From positions 248,001 to 312,000 of the forward strand of contig JAIVJV010000009.1 of the NCBI GenBank assembly GCA_020199835.1: a stretch of 64,000 nucleotides of DNA. Reading direction: 5' to 3'. This document shows, piece by piece, positions 59,490-64,000 of the stretch (its first letter is position 1; the number at the start of each line of letters is the position of its first letter). The notes under the pieces were generated by a model, which ran no database searches, had not been told where the DNA came from, and was given only the letters and a program-made list of their open reading frames with translations. A program made the translations under genes and the position numbers. Source of the stretch: Acidobacteriota bacterium (GTDB lineage: Bacteria; Acidobacteriota; Blastocatellia; Pyrinomonadales; Pyrinomonadaceae).

Positions 59490-59901
59490 ATGCACGAATA
59501 TACGGTTGAGTTCAGACTGAGCGGAGCCGAGTTGGTTCCAGCTACTATAACGCAATCCTTGGGACCTTGAACCCTCGCTCACACGGCAAGTGGGTGAACG
59601 CAGGGGCGCGGGGAAAGTATGGGATGAAGCTCTGTGGGGCTATAACGGATTTTCAGCCGATACCCCAAAGTCGTGGGCATCGCTTGAAGATGGTTTAACT
59701 TTTCTCCTCGACAGGTTAGAGCCTCTTCGTAGCGAAATCGACAAGTATAAACGGGATTACGACCTTATATTTTGGTGCGGGCACTTCCAATCCAGTTTTG
59801 ACGGCGGACCCACATTATCTCCCAGGCTACTGCGAAGGATGGCCGACTTTGGCGTTGAACTCTACATCGATAATTATTTCGTAGACGCAGACCCACCGTA
59901 A
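59490..59901 (+). pseudogene. DUF4279-domain gene broken by one frameshift
   Basis: From the ATG at 59490 the frame reads MHEYTVEFRLSGAELVPATI and stops after Q-S-L-G-P. In the next frame the sequence continues L-E-P-S-L-T-R-Q-V-G-E and runs to 59901, with WGYNGF..., LDRLEPLRSEIDKY and GVELYIDNYF, the DUF4279 pattern. The switch falls at about 59560-59566 and needs one extra base removed. It may be a true mutation or an assembly error. DUF4279 proteins are often immunity-like. Confidence 0.7.
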
Positions 59902-59944
59902 TGACTCGAACTGAACACGCTCATTACTCTGTATAATCCCCGTT

Positions 59945-60094
59945 ATGAATAAACGAGCAAGAAAAAAATTGAAGGAGGCGATCGAGAAGAAGAACCTCGA
60001 ACGCCAGAAAATGCTTAAGGAGCAGAGTTCAGCCTCTTCGCAGACGAAAGAGCGCCGTGGCTTTACAGTGAGGCCCGAGAAGAAGCGTGGTTAA
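59945..60094 (+). CDS. very small basic protein
   Basis: An open frame of 49 residues, rich in Lys, Arg and Glu (NKRARKKLKEAIEKKNLERQ), forming one amphipathic helix and a basic tail. No homologue is recognised. The codon pattern looks real, but it is too short to be sure. Confidence 0.4.
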   Translation: MNKRARKKLKEAIEKKNLERQKMLKEQSSASSQTKERRGFTVRPEKKRG

Positions 60095-60178
60095 TCATGC
60101 TTCGGTAATTGCAGACGTGTTGATCTTCGCTTCGATGAGTTACTCGTACTTCGTAACCGACGGAAGTTCTAGCGACAC

Positions 60179-60388
60179 CTACCAGAATAATCCATACAAG
60201 TGAATCGCTATTCCTGTCACTAAAGCCGAGACTCCGGCTAATAAGAACATCGGTGACTCACCGTGCTTAAAACGTACAGGACTGGTCTGCATCAGGGCTT
60301 CGCGTAGACCGCGGTGGAGCGCCAGAATGATTTCAACAATCCCGACCACCAAAAGAATTACAGCCAAAACATATTTCCACATGGCCAT
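60179..60388 (-). CDS. small two-helix membrane protein
   Basis: A 69-residue protein with two hydrophobic helices (WKYVLAVILLVVGIVEIILAL; MFLLAGVSALVTGIAIHLYGL) joined by a basic loop. It is not assigned to any family. Confidence 0.45.
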   Translation of the reverse strand: MAMWKYVLAVILLVVGIVEIILALHRGLREALMQTSPVRFKHGESPMFLLAGVSALVTGIAIHLYGLFW

Positions 60389-60451
60389 AGCATACTACTA
60401 CAGTTGAGACTGTCGATGTCCCGACCCAGTGAAGCGAGTAACAGAAGTGTT

Positions 60452-60507
60452 GATTCCATTGGTGCCCCCGCAGGGATTCGAACCCCGAACCAACAGATTA
60501 TCAGTCT
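60452..60507. repeat. displaced copy of the tRNA 3' half (remote attachment site)
   Basis: 56 bases match 61481-61536 in the intact tRNA with two mismatches, at 60458-equivalent and 60502. The copy covers the CCA end, acceptor 3' strand, T arm and half the anticodon arm, then diverges abruptly. The two copies are 1029 bases apart in direct orientation. Confidence 0.8.
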
Positions 60508-61488
60508 CAGAGCGTGAGTTTTTCTGCGTTCTGTTGTGTGGGTGTGATTGCTAACGCTTCAACTCTGGCACTCGCGCGTGACGGAGCATTTCGAGTTCCT
60601 TCTTCAGCGGCGTCCAATATTGCAGGTCAGCGGTCCGTTCTCTTTTTCTTCTTCAAGAAGCGCGTCCGCCAGTAATGATTCGTTTTTAGCCTGGGCGAGT
60701 CTTAGAAGCGGGCGCTTCCGAAACAACTGTGCTGATAATCCGCCTCGCTCAAGTGCCAGCTCGATTAGTAACTCCGGCGTTCGCAGTTCCAGAAGCCAGA
60801 AACGGACTTGCTCTCGTGTCGAATTTTTGCGATTCGCAAAAATAGTTTACCTCGACGAGACGACGAAGAGTCGACACCGCGCATCTTCGTCATCCCGTCA
60901 ACCCTCATACCTCGCGCCTCGGCGTGTTGACCTAAAATGGACCGCGTGACCTTTGCGGAGATACCTTGCCTCAAATGGCGGCACGGCAATAACCTCGGCA
61001 TCCAAGTCCGTTAGGGTTTTGTTGAGTCTGGCAAAATTTTCCGAACTGGCAAGGATAGCGAGATCAGTGTCGCGACTAAACTCGGCTGCGCCGTAGAACA
61101 CGCATGCCTGACCGCCCATTAGCAGGGCGCGCACTCGGTTCGCGCGGATCGAAGAAAGGACTTTGAGTATCGGGTTCGGTTTCAAGCGAGCCACCAAGAC
61201 GAAAGTAAATTTGCCAGAGCTGCTCGGATTCGGTCCAGCGCTCGGCGGGAGAAAGTCGATACCACGCCGCCCATTCTTCACCAACAAGCTCTTCTGGTTC
61301 GATCATTGCAACAGGCTACACGGTTAGTTAATAGTCTGCATCGAGGATAACGCCAGCGGTGGGAGATTGATCCGGGGAGCTAGAGCCAGTCTTTGCTAAG
61401 GGTGCTCAGCAGCGGCTACGCGCAATCTTACAGAAGCGGCACCGTCTCCCTTGCAAGCTGCTGCAGCAGCCCAACTCTTCGATTCTAT
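60508..61488. mobile_element. degenerate remnant of a tRNA-integrated element
   Basis: About 1 kb lies between the tRNA gene and the copied tRNA 3' half, on the 3' side of the tRNA as expected for tyrosine-integrase elements. The only readable content is a decayed nucleotidyltransferase gene. No integrase remains, so this is a collapsed remnant or a tRNA duplication scar. Confidence 0.5.
60604..61306 (-). pseudogene. shattered nucleotidyltransferase gene
   Basis: Four fragments in shifting frames follow one another on the minus strand: MIEPEELVGEEWAAWY (from 61306); LMGGQACVFYGAAEFSRDTDLAIL with the G-G...S-x-D-x-D core; ARGMRVDGMTKMRGV; and REQVRFWLLELRTPELLIEL ending at 60604. In order they reconstruct one nucleotidyltransferase of the kind found in AbiEii/MNT-like systems. 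A piece is missing between the third and fourth parts. At least three frame changes make it non-functional. Confidence 0.7.
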
Positions 61489-61536
61489 TGGTGCCCCCGC
61501 AGGGATTCGAACCCCGAACCAACAGATTATGAGTCT
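61481..61536. repeat. tRNA-proximal attachment-type direct repeat
   Basis: This is the 3' half of the intact CAU tRNA plus eight flanking bases, repeated at 60452-60507. It marks the likely crossover site of the element. Confidence 0.75.
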
Positions 61537-61564
61537 GCTGCTCTAACCGTTGAGCTACAGGGGC
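61489..61564 (-). tRNA. tRNA with CAU anticodon (Met elongator or Ile2)
   Basis: 76 bases fold as a full cloverleaf on the minus strand. The acceptor stem GCCCCTG/CGGGGGC has one mismatch-like T-G pair, followed by A73 and an encoded CCA. The D arm is GCTC...GAGC, the anticodon stem GCAGA/TCTGT has loop CTCATAA, and the T arm is CGGGG-TTCGAAT-CCCTG. The anticodon is CAU. The GAGCAG...ACTCATAATC stretch resembles tRNA-Ile2 as much as elongator Met, so the charging identity (lysidine or not) is left open. It is not the initiator, since 1-72 is paired. Confidence 0.93.
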
Positions 61565-61889
61565 ACAACAACTTACGAGGACCTCCGGCTGTAGCGGTGT
61601 AGCGACTCCCCGTAGTTTTGCTTATCAACCGAATCAAAAACGTGTGGTGCAATGAGTGTATCACGCACACCTTTGCACACTGCAAATCACCTTTGACGAA
61701 GTATTCTTATCTCATTGCCGCCGCGCTTAGCTGAGACGGACGCTGAGTTCGCGGCGCAAAGTTATTGACAAGCTGGACATTTCGGTTTACGGTTCCGGCT
61801 CTTCGCTGAAACCGTTGCCGCCGAGCTTGCGAACACTTCCCCCAAGTCTCAGTGATCTGATCCATGTCTGAATTACGAGGTTGACCCGG
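61565..61889. other. gene-free stretch between tRNA and the Tgl-like gene
   Basis: No coding frame is convincing here. TTGACA at 61765-61770 with a poor TACGGT 17 bases on is the only promoter-like signal for the gene that follows. An AGAGG-like GAGG at 61877 sits nine bases before its ATG. Confidence 0.4.
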
Positions 61890-63803
61890 ATGGCAGCCCT
61901 CGAGCAGCTACTTGCGCAAGATAAACTATACGCCAAACAACTGAAATCTGTTGGACGACGGTGGTTCACTCAGAAAATTCTTCAATACGCCCAGGTTACG
62001 AACCCGGCCAACGTGCTGACCGAAGCCACCAATCTTCTAACTACAGCCAAAACTCTCGTCACCGCAAGGCTCGACGCAGCCCGCGGCTCTCTCGTCGACG
62101 ACTTGAAGCGCGGGGATCGCAACGAAATTCGCGCGCGTATCGTTTACGGCCTCCTCGGAATTCATCCAGGAATTTTTCTCACGCCGACGGGACAGAACGA
62201 CTTGCTCGACTTTATCGTCGAACGACGCTTTCGTTCCATCCAGCGCATGCTCAGCTTTGTAAATCCCAATCGCAAACGGCAGATCATGGCGTATCCTCCT
62301 GCTGGTCCAATAACCGCGCAGGTCAGCACGCAAACGCGCACGCTCTGGGAAGGCGTCAACGTTGTAGACAATACCAAGCGCTACCCGTTTCTGTTGACGC
62401 AACTCGGCAAGCAATCTCCAAAAGACGCGATCGAGAAACTCTTTCTCAAAAACGTTAATATCGACGATCGCACACGTGTGGACTGCCCCGCCGCAGCTAT
62501 GACTGTTCATCTTGATGCTCTGCTTGTCGCCAAAAACCCCCACACATTAGCTACCCACCTTGCTAACGAAAATAACGAGTATCTGGCTATCGATCACGCG
62601 TATGGCCCATGGCGTCTGAACGGCGGCGGAGGCTTCACTGGATGGACCTCCACTGTTACGGCTGCCGGAGCAAACGTTGACGTGAAGATGCTGGGCGTGC
62701 CCCATGACTTTCCGGCACAGCTCGATCTGGTAGACAAAGACGGGCGCCAGTCAATCGAAGTGACGAACGTGACACGGCACACGCCTATCGTTGATGATCA
62801 GGTTCTAATCGAATCAAGTGTGCTGGCGGAATCAACCATGCGTGTAACCCAGTTAGGTCGCCCGGTCCCCGTAGGCGCGCATTTGGCTGACACGCGGGTT
62901 CCCTCCTTCCACGCTGTGAGCGACCCACGACCTGACAAATCGTTATTCGATCAAAGCTTCATCAACGAAGAAGATCTTCAGGTCGGCGATCACATCTACG
63001 TTGCGAACCATCCGATCCACCGCACGAGGATTGGAAGCACGATTTGGAACGGCGAGCATTCGTTCGTCCTCGATCCGTGGCAGGGCACCCGTACCAAGAT
63101 GCTTGTCACCGGTCACGGCGTGCACACGCTGACGGTTGCTCAGGTCGTTTGGGTGATGTTGGAAGAGATTAACGCGTTTCTCGAAGTCACGCGCAAGATT
63201 GTTGATAGGTGGCTGGCAATGCCCGCAACTACAGTCCCGGTAGCGGAGGAGGCCTCAAACAATACGTTGCGAGCCGCGTTGGGCAGGATTTTATTACTCA
63301 CTGCGCCTGCTCCATTCAACGGCACGTTCCGCGTCTTTAATTTACCCGCGCTCACGTATCGCAAAATCGGAAAAGACCGAACTTACCCCGCTTACTGGGT
63401 CATGGATTTGGATGGAACCGTTGGTCCAACCCCGATCGACCGCCGGAAAATACTCATCTTTGATTATGACCCGGAACGCAAAACAGCGAAACAATGGCCG
63501 CCGGCGGGGTTCACTAACCAGGTCGCTGTCTTGCGCCACGATGCCCTCGTTAACCTGAGCACCACCCCTAAACATCAGTACGCAGTGAGCTACATCGATG
63601 ACAACGCAGGCAAACTCGTATACATGCCGCTTTACTACCCCATTGGAACGAAAAAAGGCAAACCCGTGCGTCTCGACTACAACGACATTCAGGACAGCGT
63701 GGTCCTGGGCACTGAAACCGGCAAGTTCTTCGTAGTCAAGCCGCAGGTCCGCTCCACACAGACTTACCTGGCATTCCTCAAACAGATCGGCGCGATTCTT
63801 TAA
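61890..63803 (+). CDS. large protein with predicted Tgl-like transglutaminase core
   Basis: A 637-residue protein not assigned to a named family. Residues 192-215 (RVDCPAAAMTVHLDALL, Cys199) resemble the active-site segment ECATAIVIIYYLAL of the Bacillus spore transglutaminase Tgl. Residues 362-412 (LQVGDHIYVANHP... WNGEHSFVLD... TGHGVHTL) resemble its LGDCLYFKNP... W-R-G-E-N... A-H-G segment. This would make Cys199, Glu389 and His409 the catalytic set. The rest of the chain (1-190 helical; 430-637 beta-rich) is extra. No signal peptide is seen. ATG 61890 is preferred over TTG 61881 because of ribosome-site spacing. The next gene follows after 21 bases. Confidence 0.65.
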   Translation: MAALEQLLAQDKLYAKQLKSVGRRWFTQKILQYAQVTNPANVLTEATNLLTTAKTLVTARLDAARGSLVDDLKRGDRNEIRARIVYGLLGIHPGIFLTPTGQNDLLDFIVERRFRSIQRMLSFVNPNRKRQIMAYPPAGPITAQVSTQTRTLWEGVNVVDNTKRYPFLLTQLGKQSPKDAIEKLFLKNVNIDDRTRVDCPAAAMTVHLDALLVAKNPHTLATHLANENNEYLAIDHAYGPWRLNGGGGFTGWTSTVTAAGANVDVKMLGVPHDFPAQLDLVDKDGRQSIEVTNVTRHTPIVDDQVLIESSVLAESTMRVTQLGRPVPVGAHLADTRVPSFHAVSDPRPDKSLFDQSFINEEDLQVGDHIYVANHPIHRTRIGSTIWNGEHSFVLDPWQGTRTKMLVTGHGVHTLTVAQVVWVMLEEINAFLEVTRKIVDRWLAMPATTVPVAEEASNNTLRAALGRILLLTAPAPFNGTFRVFNLPALTYRKIGKDRTYPAYWVMDLDGTVGPTPIDRRKILIFDYDPERKTAKQWPPAGFTNQVAVLRHDALVNLSTTPKHQYAVSYIDDNAGKLVYMPLYYPIGTKKGKPVRLDYNDIQDSVVLGTETGKFFVVKPQVRSTQTYLAFLKQIGAIL

Positions 63804-63824
63804 TCAAATTTAAGGTCAGCTCGA

Positions 63825-64000
63825 ATGGATATTGACGATCTCGCGAAACTTGCCTCCTCTTTCGTGCTGCCGTTGGCAGAGGCGATCGAAGATCCCGATG
63901 TCGAAAGCGTTCTGATTAGCGATCTGGGTTTTGTGCTCCCGCCGGGTGTCTCGCTGGTCGGTGGCGTACGCGGCACGCTCGAGGGAGTGGTCGAGGCGGC
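63825..64000 (+). CDS. unrecognised gene, cut by the window end
   Basis: An open frame from the ATG at 63825 runs to the edge (58 codons). It begins MDIDDLAKLASSFVLPLAEA and continues with a Gly/Val-rich strand pattern (LPPGVSLVGGVRGTLEGV). It lies in the same direction as the Tgl-like gene, 21 bases after it, and probably shares its transcript. No family can be named from this fragment. Confidence 0.6.
   Translation, partial: MDIDDLAKLASSFVLPLAEAIEDPDVESVLISDLGFVLPPGVSLVGGVRGTLEGVVEA

Noticed and set aside
60898..61287. Intact 129-residue nucleotidyltransferase
   Set aside because: The N-terminal third and the end are out of frame relative to the conserved core, and further core pieces lie in other frames, so it is a pseudogene fragment.

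Overview
The window reads as a chromosomal segment of a moderately GC-rich, diderm, free-living bacterium. The best guess is Acidobacteriota, Blastocatellia-like. The basis is inference: a large Oar-type TonB-dependent receptor with an N-terminal carboxypeptidase-regulatory-like domain, a TonB-domain protein, secreted S8/S41/M24 peptidases, an orphan CbbQ/NorD-type pair, a PLL-type propeller protein and the gene mixture as a whole. No rRNA, CRISPR array, integrase or transposase was found. Only one intact tRNA is present.

Layout. 0.3-7.2 kb: an outer-membrane receptor on the minus strand, then a tightly coupled plus-strand run of HD phosphohydrolase, TonB-domain protein and S41 protease homologue. 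7.3-11.4 kb: ion transport and osmotic genes, namely an MgtE-N/CBS regulatory protein lacking a channel, a divergent Nramp transporter, and an MscS channel fused to a cyclic-nucleotide-binding domain. 11.4-20.9 kb: a proteostasis island of Hsp20, ClpB, a second Hsp20, GrpE, GroEL and a ClpA-like unfoldase, with a good sigma70-type promoter and an intrinsic terminator after the first gene. GroES, DnaK and DnaJ are absent. 20.9-24.3 kb: FabG and a divergent acyl ligase-ACP-acyltransferase fusion. 24.6-28.9 kb: housekeeping genes serS, sppA and mnmA. 29.0-32.8 kb: a CbbQ-type MoxR ATPase with a NorD/CbbO-type vWA protein. 32.8-37.5 kb: hydantoinase/oxoprolinase subunits B and A with a Gfo/Idh/MocA oxidoreductase.

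37.5-50.6 kb: a 1393-residue protein with a seven-repeat PLL-like propeller, a hybrid histidine kinase, a subtilisin with GVITGD repeats, an M24 peptidase homologue, a small ankyrin protein, a MddA-like methyltransferase, a hydrolase-LuxR fusion and a secreted DUF4919-like protein. 50.6-58.0 kb: a five-gene minus-strand operon (SWIM zinc finger, DUF5691, MoxR ATPase, DUF5682, CoxE-like vWA) with start/stop overlaps. This is the strongest candidate for a poorly described multi-component system. 58.0-61.6 kb: a decaying accessory strip with a HigBA-type toxin-antitoxin pair, a frameshifted DUF4279 gene and a shattered nucleotidyltransferase gene lying between an intact CAU tRNA and a displaced copy of that tRNA's 3' half, a classic scar of site-specific integration. 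61.9-64 kb: a 637-residue protein that I read as a remote relative of the Bacillus Tgl transglutaminase, followed by an unrecognised gene cut by the window edge.

Two separate MoxR + vWA pairs lie about 20 kb apart, and two ClpA/B-type unfoldases share one locus, so the window is unusually rich in AAA+ remodelling machines. All calls come from reading translations and motifs by eye; no database search was run.
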